Assembly: GCA_905214865.1 (NCBI GenBank)
Contig: CAJMNO010000011.1
Span: forward strand, 1-64,000
Source of the DNA: an uncultured bacterium
GTDB taxonomy: Bacteria; Actinomycetota; Coriobacteriia; Coriobacteriales; Atopobiaceae
Length of the DNA: 64,000 nucleotides
Direction of reading: 5' to 3'
Part shown: positions 1 to 8,787 of the stretch, in pieces
How the letters are laid out: every line of letters starts with the position of its first letter
Position numbering within the stretch: the first letter of the stretch is position 1
Notes under the pieces: generated by a model
The model's database searches: none
What the model was told of the DNA's origin: nothing
What the model saw: only the letters and a program-made list of their open reading frames with translations
Translations under genes and position numbers: made by a program

Positions 1-41
1 GTGCGGGAACGCCCCTTTAGGCTCATTCGTTCGGATGAGAT

Positions 42-468
42 TTGGATTCAACCACTAAGAGTTCAAGGGTCTGGGAGTCACGCAACCGCAACGCGCACAA
101 GCTGGCGAAGATGGGCGACGGCAACGAGGAAAAGGCAATGGGCCTGATACTCCGCACCATCCGATACGCCATCGCGGACGCGCACGAATGGGAGCGCGAG
201 AACACCAGCGAATGGTATTGCAACTCCCGTGAGGCGGAGCACAAGGCCGCATTGCTCGAGAAGCGCCGCGCGAACCTTGAGCGCGAGTGGAACGAGTACG
301 GGTTGACCATGGTGAACTATGGGCTGTACCCGACAAAACGACATGCTGAGCGGGATTCAAGACGTTATCCATCTGGCCTACTTCGACCGAGGGGCCTGGA
401 ATGGGGTTCGGCCGGGATGGCACCCTTCAGATGATGTAATTCACTACCGCCAGCACTGGGGTGCTTAA
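42..468 (+). pseudogene. frameshifted hypothetical gene
   Basis: The first part reads from a TTG at 42 in one frame. It has a charged, helix-rich composition (residues such as RNRNAHKLAKMGDGNEEKAM, then EWNEYGLTMVNYGLYPT). The natural continuation (NDMLSGIQDVIHLAYFDRG, ending WHPSDDVIHYRQHWGA and a TAA at 466-468) lies in the next frame. Removing one A from the four-A run at 335-338 joins the two into one protein of about 140 residues. I do not recognise the family. Either this is a recent pseudogene or there is a sequencing error in the homopolymer. The start is uncertain, and the true gene may begin at a downstream ATG or before the window. Confidence 0.45.
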
Positions 469-655
469 TCTTCCTAGGTCTCCGTGGGGTTTGACCTCGC
501 GGTGCTTAGCCGTCCTAGGCCTCATGCTGATTTTCGCTGCCCGGCTCACACGGAGGGCTAGGAAGATTAAGCATTTGGCCTTCAAATCCCCATGAGGGCT
601 AGTGGCGCTAAGCAGAACGTGCGGAAATCCGCGTGAGTGCTAGCGGGATTAAGCA
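462..655. repeat. five 31-bp degenerate repeats, 41-bp period
   Basis: Copies lie at 462-492 (+), 503-533 (+), 543-573 (-), 584-614 (-) and 625-655 (-). Each begins TGCTTA, has CTAG at repeat positions 13-16 and CTC at 19-21, and four of the five end in TTT, mostly GATTT. Spacers are 9 or 10 bp, so the copies recur every 40-41 bp, close to four helical turns. The first two copies point toward the last three. The first copy overlaps the stop codon of the frameshifted gene. Function is unknown; protein binding sites are the simplest reading. The rest of the gap up to 793 holds only a short GCACCG/CGGTGC hairpin near 690-707. Confidence 0.7.
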
Positions 656-793
656 TCGGCAACCCCACCCGCGGGTTCACCAGTTCGGCACCGTTTCCGG
701 TGCTGCCATTTGTGCGGGCGCCGAGGCGGGAGGCCCCGTCCCTCTCACCTACGAAGTGAGACGAAGCCGGCTGCTCCAACCAGCTCGTGTGCC

Positions 794-1135
794 CTAGAAC
801 CTCACGCGGAAGTCCACGCTGGCGGGGTCTGGCTCGATCTCGGACTTCTCGTCGATTCGGTAGTCGATGGGGAAGCGCGAGTAGGCCTGCTGAAAGTTGC
901 CGAAGAAGCTCGCAATCTGGTCGTCGGTGCCCTGAAGCTCCATCGAGACGCTTCCGTCGGGCTCGTTTCTCACCCATCCCGTGCACCCGGAGCGGTCGGC
1001 CACGCGCTGCGAGGTCCAGCGGAAGCCAACGCCCTGCACCTGACCCACGAAGCGGAGCGCAAGCCGGCGGGTCCCCGTTGGGAGCTCGCGTGCCTCGCCC
1101 GTCTCGCCTGGCTCATCGCGCTTCATGCCAAACAC
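794..1135 (-). CDS. acyP: acylphosphatase
   Basis: A small cytosolic hydrolase that cleaves acyl phosphates such as 1,3-bisphosphoglycerate or carbamoyl phosphate. The family signature is clear: the phosphate-binding loop GQVQGVGFRW, with the catalytic Arg, near residue 30, followed by GWVRNEPDGSVSMELQG, which carries the catalytic Asn. Length is 113 residues against about 90 for the core family, so there is a short N-terminal extension. The GTG at 1135 is chosen because a GGGGG ribosome site lies seven bases upstream; the ATG at 1126 is the alternative. The gene is divergent from the DegV gene. Confidence 0.9.
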   Translation of the reverse strand: MFGMKRDEPGETGEARELPTGTRRLALRFVGQVQGVGFRWTSQRVADRSGCTGWVRNEPDGSVSMELQGTDDQIASFFGNFQQAYSRFPIDYRIDEKSEIEPDPASVDFRVRF

Positions 1136-1223
1136 ACCAACACCCCCAGCTGGGATAAAATGCCGCCTTTACGCGTACAATACCCAAAGAAGCTCAGTAA
1201 CCCACGATGGCGGAGGATTTCCA

Positions 1224-2165
1224 ATGCCCGCAAAGTTCAACCTGCTCTGTGACTCCACGTGCGACTTCTCGCAGGAGCTCATGGACAAGTGGGGGCTCAG
1301 GTATGCCCCGTTCACCTACGTCGAGGCGGACAAGCCCGATGGCGGCTTCCATGGGGTGGACGACCTCTTTCAGTCCCGCACCCCGCACGACTTCTACGAG
1401 AATATCCGCTGGGGTGCCGCGCCGCTCACCTCCCAGCCCTCCCAGGCGGAGTACGACAAGCTCTTTAGGGAGGCATTGGAGACGGGCCTGCCCTCGGTCA
1501 TGGTGTGCATCTCGACCGGGATCTCGGGCGGCTACAACGGAGCCTGCACCGCCCTCGACCGCCTGAAGGAGGAGCGCGGGGAGGACGTGCCCATCTACGT
1601 GGTTGACTCGCTCCTGGCGTCCACGTCGCTCTTCCTCCTGATGCAGGAGGCCGTGAAGCAGCGCGACAAGGGCCTCTCCGCCGAGGAGTTCGTGCGCTGG
1701 ATCGAGGACGCCCGCTATCACGTGCAGACCATCTTCATGGTGGACAACCTGGACACCCTGCATCACGGCGGGCGCATCCCCAAGTCGGTCGCCCTCGTCT
1801 CCGGCGCCCTGGACGCCAAGCCGCTCCTGTCGTGGAAGCTGGACGGCGGCCTCACCATCATCGGCGTCACCCGCGGACGCAAGAAGGCCATGCGGAAGAT
1901 GGTCGACTACTACGAGAAGAACCACTCTAACGCGCAGTACCCCGCAATCGCCTGCATCGGCAACGCGGACTGCGACCACGACGGGATGCGCCTGGGGGCA
2001 ATGCTGGCCGACCTGGACGACTCCATCGAGATCATGACCTCCAACATCGGCCCGACCATCGGCTGTCACGTTGGCCCCGGCATGCTCTCGTGCGTCTTCT
2101 GGGGCGAGGACCGCAGGTCGAAGAAGTCCTTCACCGGGAAGGTCCGCGGCATCCGCCAGGCCTAG
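1224..2165 (+). CDS. DegV family fatty-acid-binding protein
   Basis: DegV proteins bind one long-chain fatty acid and, as FakB, present it to the kinase FakA; no fakA gene lies nearby. Family marks are LLCDSTCDF at the N terminus, the fatty-acid head-group region STGISGGYNGA, and the LDTLHHGGRIPKS segment. The 313-residue length is a little above the usual 280. The ATG at 1224 is preceded by GGAGG at a normal distance; upstream in-frame codons would add an unconserved tail. A TACAAT at 1176-1181 could be a -10 element. Whether it acts as FakB or has another lipid role cannot be told from sequence. Confidence 0.88.
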   Translation: MPAKFNLLCDSTCDFSQELMDKWGLRYAPFTYVEADKPDGGFHGVDDLFQSRTPHDFYENIRWGAAPLTSQPSQAEYDKLFREALETGLPSVMVCISTGISGGYNGACTALDRLKEERGEDVPIYVVDSLLASTSLFLLMQEAVKQRDKGLSAEEFVRWIEDARYHVQTIFMVDNLDTLHHGGRIPKSVALVSGALDAKPLLSWKLDGGLTIIGVTRGRKKAMRKMVDYYEKNHSNAQYPAIACIGNADCDHDGMRLGAMLADLDDSIEIMTSNIGPTIGCHVGPGMLSCVFWGEDRRSKKSFTGKVRGIRQA

Positions 2166-2192
2166 CCCGGCAGCGAAGGGGGTAGCAGAGGC

Positions 2193-4106
2193 ATGAACCT
2201 CACAAGAAGGGAATTTGTTGCCGCCTCGTCGATTGCGGCGGCCCTGGCGCTTGCGGGTTGCTCCCGCGCGGCGTCCGGTGGTGGCGGCAGCAGCGACTCG
2301 TCGCCCGACAGCAAGGCGTCGTCGGTGGACCTCAAGGAGTTCGAGTCCCTTGCCCTGGACAGTTCCGCCTGGAAGTATGACAAGGAGAACGACTGCTACT
2401 ACCAGCTTGGGCTGAAGTACTGCCTCAAGCCTGGCAGCACCTCGTACGAGTCCCTTGCCATCTTTGTTCCCGGCGGCTACTTCGAGGGCAAGAAGAAGGG
2501 GAGCTCCTACACCTGCACGGTGAAGGAGGACGCCAAGGTGGGCAACTTCACCTCGTCCACGGCACCTGTCCTCATGCCCATCAACTCCCTCCGCCTGAGC
2601 CCGCAGTCATGCCCCACCTCGTACGCCTTCACCGGGCTGTCGCGCTACCTCTCGGCGGGGTGCGTGTACGTGTACTCCGGCTTCCGCGGACGTTCGAGCA
2701 GTTACGAGAGCGACTCGAGCAAGCTGGTCGCCGGTGGTGCGCCCTGGCCTGCGGTGGACCTCAAGGCTGCCGTGCGCTACATCCGCTACAACCGCAAGGG
2801 CCTTCCCATCGATGCGGAGAGGATCTTCACCTTTGGCTATGGCGCGGGCGGCGGGCTGAGCGCCGTGATGGGCTCCATGGGCGACTCCCCGCTGTTCGAC
2901 AAGTACCTGGACGAAATCGGTGCCATCACGCACGACGTGGATGGCAAGGACGTGTCGGACGCCATCTTTGGGTCGGCGTCATGGTGCCCGATCACGTCGT
3001 TCGACACCGCGGACAGCTCGTACGAGTGGATGATGGGCCAGTTCTCGAGCGACGACGCGCGAGCGGACGGAACCTGGACCGCGCAGCTCTCCAAGGACCT
3101 CGCCAACTCGTACGGCGACTACGTCAACCAGATGGACCTGCGGGACAAGGACGGCAACAGCCTGACCCTCGACCCCGTGGAGGACGGCACCTACCTGGCG
3201 GGGACCTACTACGACAAGGTCCTCTCCGTCGTGGAGGGGGCGGCGACGGACTTCTTCAACGAGACCTCGTTCCCCTTCACCTACACGCCCTCGCGCATGT
3301 CCGACCCCTGCTTCCCCGGCGATCCCAACTTCGACGCCTCGGCGTCGGAGGAGATCGATGCCGTGACCGGTGGCACCGATGCGAGCGCGACGGCCGCGGA
3401 CCAGTCTGCCTCCGGCACGGAGGATGGGACCCAGGATGCCAGCGACCCCGCCGGCGTCTCGAAGGTGCAGTCGACGGTCTACGACTCCGCCTCCTCGTAC
3501 ATCTCCGCGCTCAACGGGAGCGACCGCTGGCTGTCGTACAGCTCCTCGGCGCAGAGCGCCCGCGTGAACGACCTCTGGAACTACGTGGGGCACTGCCGCA
3601 AGCCGGAGAAGTCGGTTTGCGCGTTCGATGCGTTTGACCGCTCGACCACCACCAACCAGCTCTTTGGCATCGGGGACGAGAGCACGCTCCACTTTGACGC
3701 CACGGTGGGCGACCTGCTCGACAAGAACCAGGACACCTACGCCACGCTCTCAAACTGGAAGGCGGACTACGTCAGCGACTGGAAGGGTGACCTCGCGAAG
3801 AAGGACTCCGAGGACCAGACGGTGGCCGACCGCGTCAACGCCATGAACCCGCTCTACACGCTGAGCGGGCACTACGACGGGTTTGGGAAGGCTGCCGTCG
3901 CACCCCACTGGCGCGTGAACACCGGCCTGTTCCAGTCGGAGAACTCCCTCACCAACGAGCTCAACCTCGCCAGCGCGCTCGTGAACTACGACGGGGTCAA
4001 GGACCTCTCGTTCACGGCGGTGTGGGCAAAGGGGTTCGAGCTCGCCGAGAAGTCGGGCAATGCGCAGGATAACCTCATCACGTGGGTCGAGAGCTGCTGC
4101 AAATAG
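2193..4106 (+). CDS. tannase-like secreted lipoprotein, apparently without catalytic residues
   Basis: The 637-residue product starts with a twin-arginine-type signal (TRREFVAASS) and a lipobox ending in Cys23, so it is probably exported and lipid-anchored. The body follows the subtype A tannase / alpha-beta hydrolase plan: IFVPGGYF near residue 90, RYIRYNRKGLP and ERIFTFG near 200-215, and a C-terminal block with HWRVNTGLFQ, NLASALVNYDGVKD and AEKSG. The nucleophile elbow reads FGYGAGGG, so the expected Ser is Gly217. The place where relatives carry the catalytic His, in a GH..AE context, reads GFELAE with Phe615. A linker at about 390-425 is rich in Ser, Thr and Asp. By inference it binds a ligand rather than hydrolysing it. 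Confidence 0.72.
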   Translation: MNLTRREFVAASSIAAALALAGCSRAASGGGGSSDSSPDSKASSVDLKEFESLALDSSAWKYDKENDCYYQLGLKYCLKPGSTSYESLAIFVPGGYFEGKKKGSSYTCTVKEDAKVGNFTSSTAPVLMPINSLRLSPQSCPTSYAFTGLSRYLSAGCVYVYSGFRGRSSSYESDSSKLVAGGAPWPAVDLKAAVRYIRYNRKGLPIDAERIFTFGYGAGGGLSAVMGSMGDSPLFDKYLDEIGAITHDVDGKDVSDAIFGSASWCPITSFDTADSSYEWMMGQFSSDDARADGTWTAQLSKDLANSYGDYVNQMDLRDKDGNSLTLDPVEDGTYLAGTYYDKVLSVVEGAATDFFNETSFPFTYTPSRMSDPCFPGDPNFDASASEEIDAVTGGTDASATAADQSASGTEDGTQDASDPAGVSKVQSTVYDSASSYISALNGSDRWLSYSSSAQSARVNDLWNYVGHCRKPEKSVCAFDAFDRSTTTNQLFGIGDESTLHFDATVGDLLDKNQDTYATLSNWKADYVSDWKGDLAKKDSEDQTVADRVNAMNPLYTLSGHYDGFGKAAVAPHWRVNTGLFQSENSLTNELNLASALVNYDGVKDLSFTAVWAKGFELAEKSGNAQDNLITWVESCCK

Positions 4107-4240
4107 GGGAGAGAGGAACGATAAAACGCAATAGGCTACGACACACGATGGCCTAACACAAGGGTTATTCGATAAAATGTGTGAACTTTGCTCTCTCCGT
4201 GGTAGACTGGTTTCAGTTGACACGGAGGGAGTGTTGGTAT

Positions 4241-4741
4241 ATGTACGAGGTTGGAGACTACATCGTCCATCCCGGTCAGGGCGTCTGCAAGGTGGACGAG
4301 ATCGTGGACGGGCCCAACGAGTCCTACATGCTCATGCCCGTAGGCGGTCGCCACCCCATGCGCATCAGCTATCCGGTTTCGGGCGAGGGGCGCCTGCGCC
4401 CCGTCCTCTCCCAGAACGAGGCGGAGGAGCTCATCGACGAGTATCCCACCATGACCGTCGAGGACTTCAGCTGCAAGAGCAACGCGCTCGAGGAGCAGCA
4501 CTTCAAGGACGAGATGCGCCATGGCACCTGCCGCGACTCCGTGCGCATCGTCAAGACCTTCCGCGTGAGGATCGACCAGATGAGGGCTCGCAACAAGAAG
4601 CCGCCCGTCGCCTACGAGCGCATCCTCAAGCAGGCCAGCCAGCGCTCGCTCGAGGAGCTCTCGGTCGCCCTCGGCGTCAGCGTCGAGGACGTCCAGCAGC
4701 TCTTCAAGGCGCAGGAGGGTGAGAGGCCCGAGGACAACTAG
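4241..4741 (+). CDS. carD: CarD-family RNA polymerase-binding transcription regulator
   Basis: A cytosolic protein of 166 residues. It begins MYEVGDYIVHPGQGVCKV, the start of the CarD/TRCF RNA-polymerase-interacting domain, which contacts the beta subunit and stabilises open promoter complexes. The C-terminal half is helical and basic, as in the CarD DNA-binding domain. The ATG at 4241 follows an ACGGAGGGA ribosome site. The gene stands alone between the lipoprotein and the ACT gene. In actinobacteria CarD is usually essential and acts at rRNA and many other promoters; that is family knowledge, not visible here. Confidence 0.88.
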   Translation: MYEVGDYIVHPGQGVCKVDEIVDGPNESYMLMPVGGRHPMRISYPVSGEGRLRPVLSQNEAEELIDEYPTMTVEDFSCKSNALEEQHFKDEMRHGTCRDSVRIVKTFRVRIDQMRARNKKPPVAYERILKQASQRSLEELSVALGVSVEDVQQLFKAQEGERPEDN

Positions 4742-4952
4742 TTGGCACCCATCCCGCCGGGTGCGGCGGTGACAAGCCCCTTCCCGCGGCGCGTCACGTT
4801 ACAAGCGTGGCGCGTCGCTCGTCTCTCCCGTCGCCGAAGTTTCAATATGGGCAACTGGGGACCAGGAACTGCCTGCGACCTTTTCTCCTGGGCTACCATG
4901 GTGCGAAGGCATCGTTTTTTGCCTTGACCCGCAAACGGCGAAGGGAACTGCT

Positions 4953-5249
4953 GTGGCAACCACGAACGACGACTCCAAGACGCGCGCCATCATCACTGTC
5001 CTGGGCAGCGACCGCCCGGGCATCGTCGCCGCGGTCACGGGTGCCCTCGCCGGGCACGACGCCAACATCCTCGACATCTCCCAGACGATCCTGCAGGGCA
5101 TCTTCACCATGACCATGCTCGTGGACCTCGCCGGCTCCAGCGCCGACTTCTCCGTGATCCAGGACCAGCTCGCCCAGATCTCGTCCGAGCTTGGCGTGCA
5201 GATCACCATGCAGCGCGAAGAGGTCTTCAACTTCATGTATCGCCTCTAG
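4953..5249 (+). CDS. ACT domain protein (UPF0237 type)
   Basis: A 98-residue protein made of a single ACT domain: ITVLGSDRPGIVAAVTGALA at the start, then ANILDISQTI and GIFTMTMLVDL. ACT domains bind small ligands, often amino acids, and signal to a partner enzyme. UPF0237 proteins are usually followed by a UPF0210 (PFL) gene, but here a citrate synthase gene follows 137 bases later. The GTG start is preceded by AAGGGA. The ligand is unknown. Confidence 0.85.
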   Translation: MATTNDDSKTRAIITVLGSDRPGIVAAVTGALAGHDANILDISQTILQGIFTMTMLVDLAGSSADFSVIQDQLAQISSELGVQITMQREEVFNFMYRL

Positions 5250-5386
5250 GGAGGCAGGCGAGGGGCGCACGCTCCAGGCGCATCAGGACTCCCTCCCGCA
5301 CGGGGGAGGAGGGCAATCGCCTGACCCCGGGCCTCTCGCCCGGGATGCGAGGGGACCCTGCCGCTCCCGTAACCCGAAGGAGGACT

Positions 5387-6847
5387 ATGACCACAGGAGA
5401 CAAGCCCGCCGGTCGCACCAAGCGGCGCTTCCTCACGCCCAAGGACACCTCTGCCTTCACGCACATCGCGGACGCCTACCCCATGCCGTCCGTCGGCCTG
5501 GGTCGCCCGCCCGTGTCCGACACCCTGTACGAGGGGATGCAGCGCGTTGACCGGGTGCCGGACGAGCTGTACAGGCGCTACGACGTCAAGCGAGGCCTCC
5601 GCAATGCCGACGGAACGGGCGTCCTGGTTGGCCTCACGACCATCTCCAACGTGCATGGCTACAAGAAGGTGGACGGCAGGGTGGTTCCCGACAGGGGAGA
5701 CCTCACCTACCGCGGGTACAGCATTGCCGACCTGGTGGCGGGGAGCCACGGCGAGGGCCGCTTTGGGTACGAGGAGGTCTCGTACCTGCTGCTCACGGGC
5801 GCTCTGCCCACGGCGGAGGAGCTCGTGGACTTCAAGGAGCGCATCGGCTCCAGGCGACAGCTCCCCGAGGGCTACCTGGGACTCTTCCCGCGCGTGACGT
5901 ACAGCACCTCGATCATGAACGTGCTGCAGCGCGCGACGCTGCTTCTGTACGCGTTCGACCCCAACCCCGACGACACCTCGCCCACGCACGAGATCGACGT
6001 GGCCATCTCCCTCCTTGGCCGCTGGCCGCGCGTGGCGAGCGTCGCGCACCAGGCCAACGAGGCCGCCAAGAGCCGCGAGCGCGTTAAGGTGCCGCCCGCG
6101 CAGGAGGGCTATACCATGGCCGAGACGGTCCTGGACGTCCTGAGGGGCGACCAGGGGTTCACGCGCGACGAGGCCATGATGCTCGACGTGATGCTCATGC
6201 TCCACGCCGAGCACGGCGGCGGCAACAACTCCACCTTCACCTGCCGCGTGCTCTCGTCCTCGGGCACGGACGCCTACAGCGCCTACGCGGCGGCGCTCGG
6301 CTCGCTCAAGGGGCCCAAGCATGGCGGCGCCAACGCCAAGGCGGGCGAGATGATCGACGACTGCGCCGCCAACGTCAGGGACTGGTCGAGCGACGACCAG
6401 GTGGCGGACTACCTCACCAAGGTCCTCAACAAGCAGGCCTTTGACCACTCGGGTCTGATCTATGGACTCGGCCACGCCGTCTACACCATCACCGACCCTC
6501 GCGCCGAGATCGTGAAGGGCTACGCCCGCAAGCTCGCGCGCGAGAAGGGCCAGGAGGACAAGCTCGACCTCATCGAGCGCGTGGAGCGACTGGGCCCCCA
6601 GGTCATGCGCGACGTCAGGGGCATCACGAAGCCCATCAGCACCAACATCGACATGTACACCGGCTTCGTGTACTCCATGCTCGGCATCCCCAAGGACCTC
6701 TTCACGCCCATCTTCGCGATTGCCCGCATGTCGGGCTGGGCGGCGCACCGCATGGAGGAGCTCTACGGGCCCGCGCGCATCATCCGTCCCGCGTACAACT
6801 CGTACATGACGCACCAGGAGTACGTCCCCATCAACGAGAGGGGATAG
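5387..6847 (+). CDS. gltA: citrate synthase
   Basis: Condenses oxaloacetate and acetyl-CoA to citrate at the entry of the (often partial) TCA cycle. All three catalytic positions are present: His276 in HAEHGGGNNS, His363 in GLGHAVY and Asp422 in NIDMYTGFVY. The protein has 486 residues, including an N-terminal extension of about 60 (through VSDTLYEGMQRVD) typical of the large Gram-positive citrate synthases. The ATG at 5387 has AAGGAGG just upstream; an upstream in-frame ATG lacks one. Only four bases separate it from the HAD phosphatase gene, so the two are probably co-transcribed. A methylcitrate synthase is possible, but no prp genes are near. Confidence 0.88.
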   Translation: MTTGDKPAGRTKRRFLTPKDTSAFTHIADAYPMPSVGLGRPPVSDTLYEGMQRVDRVPDELYRRYDVKRGLRNADGTGVLVGLTTISNVHGYKKVDGRVVPDRGDLTYRGYSIADLVAGSHGEGRFGYEEVSYLLLTGALPTAEELVDFKERIGSRRQLPEGYLGLFPRVTYSTSIMNVLQRATLLLYAFDPNPDDTSPTHEIDVAISLLGRWPRVASVAHQANEAAKSRERVKVPPAQEGYTMAETVLDVLRGDQGFTRDEAMMLDVMLMLHAEHGGGNNSTFTCRVLSSSGTDAYSAYAAALGSLKGPKHGGANAKAGEMIDDCAANVRDWSSDDQVADYLTKVLNKQAFDHSGLIYGLGHAVYTITDPRAEIVKGYARKLAREKGQEDKLDLIERVERLGPQVMRDVRGITKPISTNIDMYTGFVYSMLGIPKDLFTPIFAIARMSGWAAHRMEELYGPARIIRPAYNSYMTHQEYVPINERG

Positions 6848-6851
6848 GGCC

Positions 6852-7679
6852 GTGGCAGGCGAGAGGCGCCTCGCGTTCTCGGACATGGACTCCACGTTCC
6901 TGGCGTCCGACAAGTCGGTTCCCTCCCGCAACAGGGCGGCGCTCGACCTCCTTGCCCGGCGACACTGGGGGTTCGTGCCCTGCACGGGGAGGGCGCTCGG
7001 GGCGATACCGCGCGATCTTCTCTCCCACCCCTCCGTGCGCCTGGCCATAAGCTGCAACGGCGCCATGGTGAGCGACGCCCGAACGGGGGTGCCCCTCCGG
7101 CGCGCGCTGATGGGAGAAGAGCGCACGCTCGCGCTCTGGGAGGTGCTGAGGGACGTCGACTGCACCTTCGACGTCTTTGCCGACGGGCTGTCGATGGCTG
7201 ATGGCACGCGCTTCTCCCGCATCAGCCGCTACGGGATTGACGGGCAGAACGAGCGCTGGCTCAGGAGGACGAGGACGGTCCTGGACCAGGGGACCGACGA
7301 CATCATCCGCGACCACCCCAACGTGGAGAAGGTCACGCTGTACTTGGGCTCCGACGACGCCCGCGCTGCCGTGCGCGAGGCCGTGGGGCACATCCCCGGG
7401 CTCCGCTGCACGAGCAGTCACCCCAACAATCTCGAGGTGGGAGATGAGCATGCGACCAAGGGCGAGGCCCTGCTGTGGGCCTGCTCGCACGAGGGTGTCG
7501 ACCCGCGCGACGCCATCGCCTTCGGAGACTCTCCCAACGACCTCCCCATGATCGAGGCGGCGGGTGACGGGGTCGCGGTGGCAAACGCCGTGCCCCAGGT
7601 GCTCTCTGCCGCCGACCACGTGTGTGGCACAAACGACCAGGCGGGCGTGGGAGCCTACCTGGAGGCGCTTCTGCCCTGA
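6852..7679 (+). CDS. HAD-superfamily Cof-type phosphatase
   Basis: A cytosolic sugar- or nucleotide-phosphate phosphatase of the Cof/type IIB group, 275 residues. Motif I reads FSDMDSTFL (Asp nucleophile; Ser replaces the usual Gly of DGT). Motif II is in CTGRA, motif III Lys lies in ATKGEALL, and motif IV is AFGDSPNDLPMIEAAG. The substrate cannot be predicted. The GTG start lies four bases after the citrate synthase stop. Confidence 0.85.
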   Translation: MAGERRLAFSDMDSTFLASDKSVPSRNRAALDLLARRHWGFVPCTGRALGAIPRDLLSHPSVRLAISCNGAMVSDARTGVPLRRALMGEERTLALWEVLRDVDCTFDVFADGLSMADGTRFSRISRYGIDGQNERWLRRTRTVLDQGTDDIIRDHPNVEKVTLYLGSDDARAAVREAVGHIPGLRCTSSHPNNLEVGDEHATKGEALLWACSHEGVDPRDAIAFGDSPNDLPMIEAAGDGVAVANAVPQVLSAADHVCGTNDQAGVGAYLEALLP

Positions 7680-7807
7680 GCGTCCCTTGATGGTGGTGCT
7701 TCATTGCCGGAGGGGGTCCCGCGCGAATGTCCCCGCAGGCGAGTCCCCGCTATGGTTTGGTAGTTGATGTGATGGCGACTGCGCGCTGGCCGTCGGGGCG
7801 TCCCTGA

Positions 7808-8148
7808 TGGCGGCAAAAGCCCGACGTGAGTGCCTCCCCATGGGAGGGAGGGTCTCCAATATCGGGGCTGCCCGACGTTTTCCCAGGTGGGAAGGTCATT
7901 GGAAGACCCCTACCGACCAACCCATGGCAGCAGGCTCCCGAAGTGAGTGCACGCGTCGGGAGTCTGCTGCCAAACGGTCCGCGATTTGGGATCGGATGGC
8001 AGGGGAGACCCGATGTGGGCACTCATATTGGGAGTTCCTTGCCATGGTTGCAATGCGTACGAAAGGTCAACTGGGGAATGCGAACTTCAGCTCCTTTTCG
8101 TGGCGGTCGGAGCCTGGAGCGAGCACTCACGTCAGGAGTTCCCCGTCA
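7808..8148. repeat. array of four 48-bp palindromes, G family
   Basis: Copies are at 7808-7855 (right arm decayed), 7925-7972, 7997-8044 and 8101-8148. The best copy (7925) has arms TGGCAGCAGGCTCCCGA and TCGGGAGTCTGCTGCCA, one mismatch apart, around a GAGTGCAC-like centre at repeat positions 21-28. Start-to-start distances are 117, 72 and 104 bp. The block opens the convergent gap between the HAD and kup genes. No credible gene is seen at 7680-8787; the open frames there follow from the palindromes. The 212 bp up to the next block hold no recognisable element. Confidence 0.8.
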
Positions 8149-8360
8149 GCCTGCCTGCGGCGAAGGGGAAACCGATTCGCGGTTCCGCGCATCCTGATGG
8201 GGAAGAGCTCCAAGAGGAGAATATCGCGACCTCGCGCGCATGGAGGCGTGGCTGGTCCGCAGGGGGACGACTGGCCCCATTCTCAGCCCATTGATCTTCT
8301 CCCTGAAGGCGGTGCCGCTTGGGGGCCGGAGGAAGTGGCAAGCCGTGGGCTTGGCTGCAG

Positions 8361-8647
8361 CTCCAGAAAGTGCGTCCCGTGTGTACGCATGGGGCAAAAT
8401 TTCCGACAGGAGAGGGAGTACGGCCATCGGGAGGCAGGCGCAATGTCAGAAAGGTCATCCCGCGTGTACACACGGCGTGGGATTTTAGACAAGCGTGCCC
8501 TCGTGGTGAGGTGGATGTCTAAAGTTGCGCTTCGTGTGTACACGCGGGACGTGATTTCCGACGGAGGAGGACCCCCCGGCCGTCAGGAAGCGAGCCTGAT
8601 GTCAGATAGTGCGTCTCACGTGTACACACGGGAGGCACTATCTGACA
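8361..8647. repeat. array of four 48-bp palindromes, T family
   Basis: Copies are at 8361-8408, 8444-8491, 8516-8563 and 8600-8647. Each has outer arms near TGTCAGAAA and TTTCTGACA and the centre GTGTACAC at repeat positions 21-28 (GTGTACGC in the first). Start-to-start distances are 83, 72 and 84 bp. Spacers (35, 24 and 36 bp) share no sequence. The best copy, 8600-8647, has nearly perfect arms (TGTCAGATAGTGC and GCACTATCTGACA). Confidence 0.85.
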
Positions 8648-8720
8648 GTGGGTAGCTCTCGGCAGTGGGATGTCCCGTCGTACGCCCGTGTGCCAGGGGA
8701 GAGGCACTTCCGCAACAAAG

Positions 8721-8757
8721 GGCGCGGGGCCAAAACGATTGGTTTCGACCCCGCGCC
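8721..8757 (-). terminator. terminator-like hairpin downstream of kup
   Basis: GGCGCGGGG and CCCCGCGCC form nine G:C pairs around an inner AAAC/GTTT stem. The hairpin lies about 30 bases past the kup stop. On the kup strand a short T-containing run (CCCTTTGTTG) follows, so it can end kup transcription. Confidence 0.6.
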
Positions 8758-8787
8758 GTCGTGTCTCTCCCCTGATGGGGGACGAGC

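Noticed and set aside
7925..7972. Intrinsic terminators as the explanation of the 48-bp palindromes
   Set aside because: There are no T runs after the stems, copies come in phased groups, and dedicated terminators exist near the same genes (for example 8721-8757).
8361..8647. CRISPR array (repeat-spacer look, 24-36-bp spacers)
   Set aside because: Repeats are full palindromes of 48 bp with many differences between copies, spacer lengths jump between 24 and 68 bp, and there are no cas genes.
7807..8655. 282-codon open frame through the first repeat region
   Set aside because: It is built from palindromes and spacers, has no recognisable domain, and similar frames appear on both strands of the other repeat regions.
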